A stretch of DNA of 17,278 nt from Bacillota bacterium (GTDB taxonomy: Bacteria > Bacillota_I > Bacilli_A > Acholeplasmatales > Acholeplasmataceae): contig JAEYXZ010000077.1 of the NCBI GenBank assembly GCA_023431045.1, positions 1 to 17,278 on the forward strand, in the 5' to 3' direction. Below are positions 6,838 through 13,464 of this stretch, in pieces; positions within the stretch are counted from its first letter, which is position 1, and every line of letters starts with the position of its first letter. Under the pieces are notes generated by a model. The model made no database searches and was not told where the DNA came from. It saw nothing but the letters and a program-made list of their open reading frames with translations. The translations under genes were made by a program, and so were the position numbers.

Positions 6838-9201
6838 ATGCTAGAAATTAGACAGATTAAAAAAGAATATCAAATTGGAGAACAAATATTTCCAGCTTTA
6901 AAAGGTATTGACTTATCATTTAGAAAACAGGAATTCGTCGCGATTTTAGGACATTCGGGTTCTGGTAAGACGACCTTACTTAACATCATTGGAGGTCTTG
7001 ATCGATATGATTCAGGTGACTTAATCATCGATCACGTTTCAACCAAGAATTATAAAGATAAGGAATGGGATGCATACCGTAATCATAGAATCGGTTTTGT
7101 CTTCCAAAACTATAACTTAATTCCGCATTTAGATATTCTATCGAACGTCGAACTTGCACAAACATTAAGTGGGGTTTCACGTGAAGAAAGAAAGCGACGT
7201 GCAACTGAAGTTTTGACAAGAGTTGGTCTTTTAGATCATATTCATAAGCGTCCAAGTCAACTATCCGGCGGACAACAACAAAGAGTCTCAATCGCTCGTG
7301 CGCTTGTTAATAACCCATCAATCATTTTAGCCGATGAGCCAACGGGTGCACTTGATTCAGAAACCTCAGTTGACATCATGAATTTACTTACAGAAATTTC
7401 TCAAGATAAACTCATCATTATGGTAACTCATAATGGCGAACTTGCTAAAAAGTACGCGAGTCGTACCGTGATGTTAAAAGACGGATTAGTTGTTTCTGAC
7501 ACCAATCCATTTGATGAAGCTCAAGACATTGAAAAACATCCACCAGTTCAAAAGACATCAATGAATTTCTTCACCGCCTTAAGATTATCATTTAAAAACT
7601 TATTAACTAAAAAAGTAAGAACTTTAATTACCGCACTTGCAGGTAGTATTGGTATCATTGGGGTTGCTCTTGTCATGTCACTTCAACATGGATTCAATTC
7701 ATATTTAAGTAATATGGAGCGAGATACCTTTGCAGGATTACCAATTACCGTTAATCGTAAGTATATGGACTTAAGCTTTATTACACCTGGACAAAATCCA
7801 TTTGATAATAATGACATTGACCCAGTTGAAAATGGTATTGGTGGATACGATCCGACACTACAAATTCCGCAAATATATAAAACCAATAATTTAACTCAAG
7901 AGTATATTGATTACTTAAAAGATCCAGCCAATAAATTAGAGGAACAAGCATCTGTTGTTTATAATTATGGTTTTGTTGGTAATTATGTTTATAGAACCAA
8001 TGATGGAATCATCCTACACCAATCTGCGAATACATCGAGTTCGGCTGTTTCCGGAACTTCTTATATTAGACAAAGTTCATATTCAATGGAATTTATGGAA
8101 AGATACTTTGATAAGGTTGCTGGTGATATTTATGATAATAACGCTTATCAAGCAGTCTTAGTCGTTGATGAAAATAACCGTGTTCCAAATGCGCTACTTA
8201 ATTTCCTTGGTTATGATACATCAGATCCAGATATGGTGATTTCATATAGTGATATCCTTAACAAAGAATTTAAAGTCTTTACAAACGATGCATTCTACCG
8301 TTTGTTTGAAGGAAATTACAGTAAGAAATCTGACTCCGATTTAAGAGACTTATATGATTTAGATAGTAGTGATTTAATCACTGTTGATATTGTAGGCATT
8401 ATTAAAGTTAATAACGAATTTATCTCCGCAAGTGAGAGAATCATTTTCTCAGATGCAGTTGCAGAAGCAATCATTGAAAAGAATAGTCAAAGTGCTGTTG
8501 TTGTTGCACAAAAAGCGTCTCCTACAGAAAATCTAGTGAGTAACTGGCCAAGTTTTGGTCCAGTTCCAGGAATGATTCCAGGTAATACTTACCTCCTTGC
8601 CGATGTTTTACAAGATTTAGGAGCAAGTGATATTCCGGTTTCAATTTCGATTTATCCAAATGACTTTGATAGTAAAGAAGAAATCATTCAAATTATTGAT
8701 TCATACAATGATCGCTTTGATGAAGATGATACAAACCGCATTCAATATACGGATAATGTTGCATCTGCGCTATCAATGATTAAAACAGTGATGAACTCAA
8801 TCTCTGCTGTATTAATTGCCTTCTCATCAATTTCATTATTCGTCTCATCCATTATGATTGGTATTATTACTTATACATCAGTCCTTGAAAGAACAAAAGA
8901 AATTGGTGTATTAAGAAGTATTGGTGCAAGAAAGAAAGATATCTCAAGAGTCTTTAATGCTGAAGCAATCTTAATTGGATTTACAGCTGGGGTTCTAGGG
9001 GTTATTATTACATACGGTTTAGTACCGATTGCTAATATCTTCCTTCGTGAAGCAACTGAAGGTGTTGATGTTGCTGATCTCTTTATTGGTGATGCATTAA
9101 TGTTAATTGCTATTTCGATCGCCTTAACCTTTATTGCCGGTTTAATTCCAAGTAAGATTGCTGCGAAGAAAGACCCTGTTGTTGCTTTACGTACGGAATG
9201 A
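6838..9201 (+). CDS. MacB-type fused ABC ATPase-permease exporter
   Basis: This 787-residue protein joins an MJ0796/LolD-like ATPase to an FtsX-type permease. ATPase: Walker A GHSGSGKT (38-45), Q-loop Gln90, signature LSGGQQQR (142-149), Walker B IILADE (162-167), H-loop His198. After a linker comes helix 1 (about 263-282), a large extracytoplasmic domain (about 300-645), then three helices (about 655-682, 708-732, 749-773). ERTKEIGVLRSIGARKKDI after helix 2 is the classic MacB/FtsX motif. This is MacB topology, but the outside domain of roughly 345 residues looks larger than that of E. coli MacB (648 residues in total). MacB-like proteins move peptides, lipoproteins or antibiotics out by transmitting motion rather than forming a channel; the substrate here is unknown. 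It ends in TGA, and the promoter of the serS leader lies over its last codons. Confidence 0.92.
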   Translation: MLEIRQIKKEYQIGEQIFPALKGIDLSFRKQEFVAILGHSGSGKTTLLNIIGGLDRYDSGDLIIDHVSTKNYKDKEWDAYRNHRIGFVFQNYNLIPHLDILSNVELAQTLSGVSREERKRRATEVLTRVGLLDHIHKRPSQLSGGQQQRVSIARALVNNPSIILADEPTGALDSETSVDIMNLLTEISQDKLIIMVTHNGELAKKYASRTVMLKDGLVVSDTNPFDEAQDIEKHPPVQKTSMNFFTALRLSFKNLLTKKVRTLITALAGSIGIIGVALVMSLQHGFNSYLSNMERDTFAGLPITVNRKYMDLSFITPGQNPFDNNDIDPVENGIGGYDPTLQIPQIYKTNNLTQEYIDYLKDPANKLEEQASVVYNYGFVGNYVYRTNDGIILHQSANTSSSAVSGTSYIRQSSYSMEFMERYFDKVAGDIYDNNAYQAVLVVDENNRVPNALLNFLGYDTSDPDMVISYSDILNKEFKVFTNDAFYRLFEGNYSKKSDSDLRDLYDLDSSDLITVDIVGIIKVNNEFISASERIIFSDAVAEAIIEKNSQSAVVVAQKASPTENLVSNWPSFGPVPGMIPGNTYLLADVLQDLGASDIPVSISIYPNDFDSKEEIIQIIDSYNDRFDEDDTNRIQYTDNVASALSMIKTVMNSISAVLIAFSSISLFVSSIMIGIITYTSVLERTKEIGVLRSIGARKKDISRVFNAEAILIGFTAGVLGVIITYGLVPIANIFLREATEGVDVADLFIGDALMLIAISIALTFIAGLIPSKIAAKKDPVVALRTE

Positions 9202-9214
9202 TTTGTTGTATAAT
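9186..9214 (+). promoter_or_regulatory. Promoter of the serS T-box leader
   Basis: TATAAT at 9209-9214 is preceded at 17 bp by TTTACG (9186-9191), a moderate -35. The -35 lies in the last codons of the upstream gene. Transcription should begin near 9220, just before Stem I of the leader. Confidence 0.65.
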
Positions 9215-9220
9215 ACTAAT

Positions 9221-9443
9221 AATACGTTGAAGGAGAAAAGTATTTGTGGTCGTTTCATAGAGAATCTGTGGTTGGTGAAAACAGATAAACACCCATAAAG
9301 AAATCCACTCCCAAGTGGTGTTAACAACACCCGCAGCTCTGCGTTATGGAGAATGAAGTGCTATGAGCAATCATAGAATTAAGGTGGCACCGCGAACTTA
9401 AATTCGTCCTTAGACTAGTTTTTAGTCTAGGGACTTTTATTTT
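9221..9443 (+). promoter_or_regulatory. T-box riboswitch, serine specific (specifier UCC)
   Basis: This leader senses uncharged tRNA-Ser and controls serS by antitermination. Stem I is closed by GGAG (9232-9235) with CTCC (9308-9311); the specifier loop has the loop-E bases AGTA (9239-9242) opposite GAA; TTTGTGG (9243-9249) pairs with CCATAAA (9293-9299). The 3' strand of the loop reads GAAA-TCC-A, placing the Ser codon UCC at 9304-9306. The AG bulge AGAGA (9259-9263) and a terminal stem ATCTGT/ACAGAT are present. GGTGTT/AACACC (9317-9331) and a GCAA-capped stem, CTATGA/TCATAG (9361-9376), follow. The T-box AAGGTGGCACCGCG spans 9381-9394. The antiterminator pairs AAGG with CCTT (9408-9411) and GCGAA with TTCGT (9403-9407) around the bulge TGGCACC. 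The variable bulge base is C, matching discriminator G73 of bacterial tRNA-Ser. Pairings were found by eye. Confidence 0.95.
9406..9443 (+). terminator. Regulated terminator of the T-box leader
   Basis: GTCCTTAGACTA (9406-9417) pairs with TAGTCTAGGGAC (9423-9434) over twelve positions with one G-U, followed by TTTTATTT. Its 5' arm shares 9406-9411 with the antiterminator, so the two structures exclude each other. Charged tRNA-Ser should favour the terminator. Confidence 0.92.
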
Positions 9444-9466
9444 ATATAGTATAGGAGGAATCAAAC

Positions 9467-10741
9467 ATGCTAGATTTAAAGTTTGTAACAGAAAATATTG
9501 ATTTAGTGATTAAACGACTTGAAACCAGAGGTGGTGATTTTAATTACCTTCGCCAAATTCCAGAATTACAGGAAGAAAGAAAGAAGTTAATTACTAAAAA
9601 AGAAGGACTTCTTGCAAAACGAAATGAACAATCTAAATTGATTGGACAATACAAGCGTGAAGGTAAAGATGTTAAAGAAATCATGGAATCGATCGAGCAC
9701 ATTAAAGTAGAAGTGCCACAGCTTGATGAAAAACTCACACAGATTGAAAATGATATTTTTGAAATACTATCAACCACACCAAATCTTCCTCATGAAAGTG
9801 TCCCTATTGGAAAAGACGACACTGCAAATGTCGAGGTAAGAAAGTTCGGACAAATTAGAAAGTTTGATTTTGAAATTCAAGATCATGTTTCATTAGGTGA
9901 AAAATTAGGCATTCTAGATTTTGAAAGAGCTGCTAAAATCACCGGACCAAGATTTGTTGTAGACAAAGGATTAGGTGCTAGACTTGAACGTTCACTTATT
10001 CAATTTATGATGGATCTTCATAGTCAGCAACACGGTTATACTGAAATCATCCCACCATATATCGTGAATGATAAATCGATGTTTGGAACCGGGCAATTTC
10101 CTAAGTTTAAAGAAGATGCCTTTAAGATTGCTAATATGGATGGATGGTATCTAAATCCTACAGCTGAAGTTCCAACAATCAACCTTTACCGTGATGAAAT
10201 CATCCCATTTGAACAACTACCAATTCATTATGTCGCATTTACAACTGCATTTAGAGCAGAAGCCGGAAGCGCAGGTCGTGATACAAGAGGAATTCTAAGA
10301 CAACACCAATTTAATAAAGTAGAACTCATAAAGTTTGCTTTACCTGAAAATTCATATGAAGAACATGAAGCAATGTTAAGAGACTCTGAAAAAGTATTAC
10401 AGTTACTGAATATTCCATATCGTGTGGTTTGTTTAAGTACCGGTGATATGGGATTTGGTATGGCAAAAACTTACGATATTGAAGTCTGGTTACCTGGACA
10501 AAATATGTATCGTGAAATTGGCTCAATTTCTAACGCTGAAGACTATCAAGCAAGACGTGCAAATATTAGATTCAAACGAACCAAAGATGCTAAAACTGAA
10601 TTCGTTCATACGTTAAATGGATCAGGTTTAGCGGTTGGTAGAACGATTATAGCCATTATGGAAAATTACCAAAACCAAGATGGATCGATCACCGTTCCTG
10701 AAGTTTTAAGACCTTATATGAAAGTTAATATTATTAAATAA
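9467..10741 (+). CDS. serS: Seryl-tRNA synthetase
   Basis: This cytosolic class II synthetase charges tRNA-Ser (and tRNA-Sec where present) with serine. The length of 424 residues is normal. Residues about 27-105 form the charged coiled-coil arm that grips the long variable arm of tRNA-Ser. The catalytic domain shows PTAEVP (from 231), which recognises serine; motif 2, FRAEAGSAGRDTRG (from 262), with the ATP-binding Arg; and motif 3, NGSGLAVGRTI (384-394), with Arg392. All key elements are present. The start at 9467 follows AGGAGG about ten bases upstream, after the T-box terminator. The T-box should raise expression when uncharged tRNA-Ser accumulates. In Bacillus serS also lies downstream of gyrBA near the origin, consistent with an ancestral order. 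Confidence 0.98.
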   Translation: MLDLKFVTENIDLVIKRLETRGGDFNYLRQIPELQEERKKLITKKEGLLAKRNEQSKLIGQYKREGKDVKEIMESIEHIKVEVPQLDEKLTQIENDIFEILSTTPNLPHESVPIGKDDTANVEVRKFGQIRKFDFEIQDHVSLGEKLGILDFERAAKITGPRFVVDKGLGARLERSLIQFMMDLHSQQHGYTEIIPPYIVNDKSMFGTGQFPKFKEDAFKIANMDGWYLNPTAEVPTINLYRDEIIPFEQLPIHYVAFTTAFRAEAGSAGRDTRGILRQHQFNKVELIKFALPENSYEEHEAMLRDSEKVLQLLNIPYRVVCLSTGDMGFGMAKTYDIEVWLPGQNMYREIGSISNAEDYQARRANIRFKRTKDAKTEFVHTLNGSGLAVGRTIIAIMENYQNQDGSITVPEVLRPYMKVNIIK

Positions 10742-10763
10742 GTCATTTTATCCAATAATTCAC

Positions 10764-10782
10764 AACCTTTCCCATAAAGGTT
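10764..10782 (+). other. Short hairpin after serS
   Basis: AACCTTT (10764-10770) pairs perfectly with AAAGGTT (10776-10782), loop CCCAT. The following bases TTACGATT do not form a real U-tract, so it is at best a weak terminator or a 3'-end stabilising hairpin. Confidence 0.4.
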
Positions 10783-10809
10783 TACGATTATGATGGTTTA
10801 AGTTATACT
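10781..10809 (+). promoter_or_regulatory. Orphan promoter-like pair after serS
   Basis: TTTACG (10781-10786) and TATACT (10804-10809) are spaced by exactly 17 bp. No open reading frame starts between here and the strong hairpin at 10842, so the transcript would be a short RNA of about 60 bases or a long leader for the two-component operon. The match is moderate and may be accidental. Confidence 0.35.
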
Positions 10810-10841
10810 AAGGGTACTTCATTTTTCTCTCATTTTAATAG

Positions 10842-10875
10842 AAACCCCCATGTCATATTTTTGATGTGGGGGTTT
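10842..10875 (+). terminator. Strong GC-rich hairpin, probable terminator
   Basis: AAACCCCCATGTCA (10842-10855) pairs with TGATGTGGGGGTTT (10862-10875) over 14 positions including two G-U, with a six-base loop. It is the strongest helix in the serS-regulator gap. The downstream tail TTTCGCTT is a poor U-tract, so termination efficiency is uncertain. It probably ends serS transcription. Confidence 0.7.
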
Positions 10876-10888
10876 CGCTTATATAAAT

Positions 10889-10912
10889 CACATAATTTGG
10901 ACTAATTATGTG
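10889..10912. promoter_or_regulatory. Perfect 9-bp inverted repeat, candidate operator
   Basis: CACATAATT (10889-10897) and AATTATGTG (10904-10912) are perfect inverted arms around TGGACT. The right arm includes the TG of the extended -10 at 10911-10919, so a bound protein would cover the promoter of the two-component genes. It is not followed by a T-run and looks like a dimer-binding site rather than a terminator. Confidence 0.5.
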
Positions 10913-10919
10913 CTAAAAT
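10911..10919 (+). promoter_or_regulatory. Extended -10 promoter of the two-component operon
   Basis: TG-C-TAAAAT ends 45 bases before the response-regulator start. There is no convincing -35 at 16-18 bp, so an extended -10 type is assumed. A second possible -10, TATACA (10923-10928), lies nearby. Confidence 0.45.
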
Positions 10920-10964
10920 AAGTATACATTAAGGAAAAATATACCATAGTGAGGGGGATTCAAT

Positions 10965-11615
10965 ATGAAGATATATTTTGTTGAAGATGAAAAGGATTTA
11001 TCGGAAATCATTAGAAAGTACTTAGTACGAGAAGGTTATGACGTCACGGTGTTTTATGACGGTGAATCAGCAATGCCTCACGTCTATGACAATGTTGATT
11101 TATGGATCTTAGATATCATGTTGACAGGTCAAGTTGATGGATTTGATTTAATTTCTGCTGTTCATCAAGGAAATCCAGATGCAGCGGTTATCTTTACATC
11201 CGCACGTGACCAAGCACTCGATAAGATTAAAGGATTGGAACTTGGTTCAGATGATTACCTTGCTAAACCATACTCACCAAGAGAATTAATCCTAAGAGTT
11301 AAAGCAGTTTTAAAGAGAAAACAATCTCATCCTGGTGTAATGAGTTATAGTGAATACGTGATAAAACTTGATTCAAGAGAAATCAAGCATCACGATGAAT
11401 TAATTGAACTAACGAATAAAGAATTTGAAATGCTATTAGTATTCCTTAAAAACAAACAACAACCGATTGAAAGAAAATTACTGTTAGAAACCATCTGGGG
11501 TAAAAACTATGTTGGTTCCGATCGAGTTGTTGATGATCTACTAAGACGTTTAAGATCTAAAATGCCTTTATTAAGAATTGAAACAATTTACGGGTATGGC
11601 TATCGTTTGTTATGA
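10965..11615 (+). CDS. OmpR/PhoB-family response regulator
   Basis: This is a 216-residue DNA-binding regulator activated by the kinase encoded next. The receiver domain (1-115) has the acidic pair Glu7/Asp8, phospho-acceptor Asp50 in WILDIML, Thr78 in IFTSA and Lys101 in AKPYSP. The C-terminal winged helix (about 122-216) shows LTNKEFEMLLVFLK, the recognition region DRVVDDLLRRLRSK and the wing IETIYGYGYRL. After Asp50 the usual LPG(M/I)DG loop reads LTGQVDG, without the proline and one residue longer. The start follows GAGGGGG about eight bases upstream. The last codons overlap the kinase start as ATGA. No target gene is adjacent; neighbours on both sides are housekeeping genes, so the regulon cannot be deduced. 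It is closer to generic sensor pairs than to the WalR type. Confidence 0.93.
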   Translation: MKIYFVEDEKDLSEIIRKYLVREGYDVTVFYDGESAMPHVYDNVDLWILDIMLTGQVDGFDLISAVHQGNPDAAVIFTSARDQALDKIKGLELGSDDYLAKPYSPRELILRVKAVLKRKQSHPGVMSYSEYVIKLDSREIKHHDELIELTNKEFEMLLVFLKNKQQPIERKLLLETIWGKNYVGSDRVVDDLLRRLRSKMPLLRIETIYGYGYRLL

Positions 11616-12925
11616 ATAAATTCAAATTAACCACTCAAATCAATATTATTTTCTCGTTTGTCACAATATTGGGTTGTGTGGTTTTTTTGTTTGCTTTAAA
11701 CTTATCTTTTAACAAAGGATTTGAAAATCAAAACCGCTCACAACTAGGTATCTACTTAGACCATATTACTTACGAGTATGATAATAATTCTGAATTTTAC
11801 GCAACCGAATACGGTAATATGTATGATGATTTCATTATTATTGAAAACGGTGGTGTTATTCATTTTTCTGAAAACTTCATGGACATTGAACAGCGATCCT
11901 TAGTTGTTGAAACATTCATGGAAAAATATTATAATCCACTCAATTTATATGGTACTTTTAGAGGTAAATACGAGCGTTTAGGTTCGCTCGCCTATAAAGG
12001 ATTGATTGTAAATAATGGTGTTGATCCTAAATACGCAATTATTGCAGTTTCAAATACAGCTCAGTATATAAGTGATTTAGGTGGGGATGTTCCATTTTAT
12101 ACCTCACTCGCATTTTTAAATATATTAGTTTTAGGTAATATCATTATTTGGTTATGGAGTTCAGCGGCGGTTAAAAAGCTAAAAGACTTAAAAGAAGTGA
12201 TTGATAAGATGGTTAAGGATGATTATCAAACACCAATTCAAGTTGATGGTGCTGATGAAGTCAAACAACTTGCAGAATCAATTGAGCACATGCGGGTTGA
12301 AATTAAAGAAAACGAACAAACTAAAAAGAACATGATTCAAAATATTGGACACGACTTTAAAACACCAATCGCGGTTGTTAAATCCTATGCAGAAGCAATT
12401 CAAGATGACATGGTTGATAAAACAGAAGGAACGAAGCTCATCATCAAACAAACTGACATCTTAAGTAATCGCGTGAAGCAGTTAGTTGAATTCAATAAAA
12501 TTGGTTACTTAAAACCAGATGAAGCATTGGTTGATGTGTCAATGAAAGACGTCATCTATCAAGTTATTGATCATTATAGATTCTTAACCCCTGCTAAGAT
12601 TGAGTTCATCATGATTAACGATTGGCATCATCAAATGATTGCAGAAAACTTCTATATAGCAATATCTAATATTATTGATAATGCTATTAGATATGCTCAA
12701 AAAATCATTAGAATTACACTTAATGATCAAAAACTCACCATCTATAATGACGGTGAGCAAATTGATGAAAAACTAATTCCAAAAGTATTTAAACCTTACG
12801 AAAAAGGATCTAAAGGACAATTCGGTTTGGGTTTAGCAATTGTTTATGAAACATTAAAAAGATTTAAACTTCAAGTAAAGGTATGTAATTACCAAGAAGG
12901 TGTCCTCTTTAAAATCGAACCATAA
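11612..12925 (+). CDS. Membrane sensor histidine kinase
   Basis: This is a 437-residue kinase, partner of the overlapping response regulator. Helix 1 lies at about 10-32, an extracytoplasmic sensor of about 125 residues follows (33-162, no family recognised), then helix 2 at about 163-184 and a HAMP-like linker (185-235). The dimerisation and phospho-acceptor box is NIGHDFKTPIAVVKSYAEAI with His247. The ATPase domain has an N-box, ISNIIDNAIRYA (351-362, Asn357), G1 NDGEQI (379-384) and a G2 lid GQFGLGLAI (402-410). All residues for kinase activity are present. There is no clear ribosome site; the start overlaps the regulator stop (ATGA), so translation is probably coupled. The signal sensed is unknown; in a wall-less cell membrane or peptide stress is plausible but that is inference. 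Confidence 0.93.
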   Translation: MNKFKLTTQINIIFSFVTILGCVVFLFALNLSFNKGFENQNRSQLGIYLDHITYEYDNNSEFYATEYGNMYDDFIIIENGGVIHFSENFMDIEQRSLVVETFMEKYYNPLNLYGTFRGKYERLGSLAYKGLIVNNGVDPKYAIIAVSNTAQYISDLGGDVPFYTSLAFLNILVLGNIIIWLWSSAAVKKLKDLKEVIDKMVKDDYQTPIQVDGADEVKQLAESIEHMRVEIKENEQTKKNMIQNIGHDFKTPIAVVKSYAEAIQDDMVDKTEGTKLIIKQTDILSNRVKQLVEFNKIGYLKPDEALVDVSMKDVIYQVIDHYRFLTPAKIEFIMINDWHHQMIAENFYIAISNIIDNAIRYAQKIIRITLNDQKLTIYNDGEQIDEKLIPKVFKPYEKGSKGQFGLGLAIVYETLKRFKLQVKVCNYQEGVLFKIEP

Positions 12926-12930
12926 TAATT

Positions 12931-12968
12931 AAGTATTAAATCAGACGTCCTGATTTAGTACTTTTTTT
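12931..12968 (+). terminator. Terminator of the two-component operon, overlapping the HIT gene 3' end
   Basis: AAGTATTAAATCAG (12931-12944) pairs with CTGATTTAGTACTT (12950-12963) over 14 positions with one G-U, loop ACGTC, then a T7 run (12962-12968). The TGA stop of the convergent HIT gene (12941-12943) lies in the left arm. For minus-strand transcripts the tail CTTAATTATT is weaker but might still work. Confidence 0.88.
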
Positions 12969-13366
12969 ATTGTTTGTAATCTTTCTTGATAATCTTCCTT
13001 AGTTAATTCGTTCATATGGTTTTTAAAATGAAGATCAATATCGTTTTTCTCATAGCGAGGTAGAATATGCACGTGATAATGGAAGACGGTTTGTCCAGCG
13101 GTTTCCCCGTTATTATTGAGAATGTTAATTCCCTTTGCCTCAAAAGCAACCTTAATGGCTCCTGCGAGTTTTTGAACGATAATAAAAAGATGAGATAAAA
13201 CATCTTGTGGAACACTAAATAAATCTGGATAAGCAGTTTTTGTAACAACTAAAGTATGACCTTTAGTCGCTTGAGTAATATCTAAAAATGCAATCACAAG
13301 ATCATCCTCATAAACAATTGAGGCAGGAATTTCTCTTGCGATAATTTTTTCGAAAATGGTTGGCAT
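12941..13366 (-). CDS. hit: HIT-family nucleotide-binding protein
   Basis: This is a 141-residue cytosolic histidine-triad protein; the family hydrolyses adenosine phosphoramidates and related nucleotide conjugates. The triad is HYHVHI with His96, His98 and His100, His98 being the expected nucleophile, in the conserved context GQTVFHYHVHILPRY. LDITQATKGHTLVV and NNNGETAGQ also match the Bacillus Hit/HINT group closely. The N-terminus TIFEKIIAREIP lacks the CxxC zinc cysteines of the Bacillus form (CIFCKI). The start follows AGGAGG on the minus strand (13375-13380) with eight bases between. It is transcribed alone, convergent to the kinase and divergent from pduL. The physiological substrate in bacteria is not established. 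Confidence 0.93.
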   Translation of the reverse strand: MPTIFEKIIAREIPASIVYEDDLVIAFLDITQATKGHTLVVTKTAYPDLFSVPQDVLSHLFIIVQKLAGAIKVAFEAKGINILNNNGETAGQTVFHYHVHILPRYEKNDIDLHFKNHMNELTKEDYQERLQTIKKVLNQDV

Positions 13367-13389
13367 AACATAATCCTCCTTATATCTTG

Positions 13390-13398
13390 ATTATATCA
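13390..13398 (-). promoter_or_regulatory. Extended -10 promoter of the HIT gene
   Basis: On the minus strand this reads TG-A-TATAAT, ending 24 bases before the HIT start codon. No good -35 is visible at the right distance. It stands back to back with the pduL promoter. Confidence 0.5.
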
Positions 13399-13407
13399 AA
13401 ACTAAAA

Positions 13408-13436
13408 TTGAAAAGGAGGCTTTAAAGTGATATAAT
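13408..13436 (+). promoter_or_regulatory. Strong sigma-A promoter of pduL
   Basis: TTGAAA (13408-13413) and TATAAT (13431-13436) are exactly 17 bp apart and TG-A extends the -10. Transcription would begin about 22 bases before the pduL start codon. It is the best consensus promoter in the window. Confidence 0.8.
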
Positions 13437-13464
13437 TTAGATGATAAAAGGATGGTATAAATAA

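Noticed and set aside
7955..8161. Second-frame open frame inside the MacB-like gene
   Set aside because: Lies wholly within the extracytoplasmic domain coding region, with no ribosome site or recognisable sequence.
5311..9201. Mobile or defence island made of the two transporters and regulator
   Set aside because: No transposase, integrase, terminal repeats or direct-repeat target sites; base composition resembles the flanking housekeeping genes, and each operon has ordinary promoters and terminators.
13369..13371. Upstream minus-strand ATG for the HIT gene
   Set aside because: It is out of frame with HIT and too close to AGGAGG; ATG at 13366 fits spacing and homology.
13414..13430. GGAGG ribosome-site-like sequence in the HIT-pduL gap
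   Set aside because: The only nearby start, GTG at 13427, reads two codons and stops; the bases fall in the spacer of the pduL promoter.
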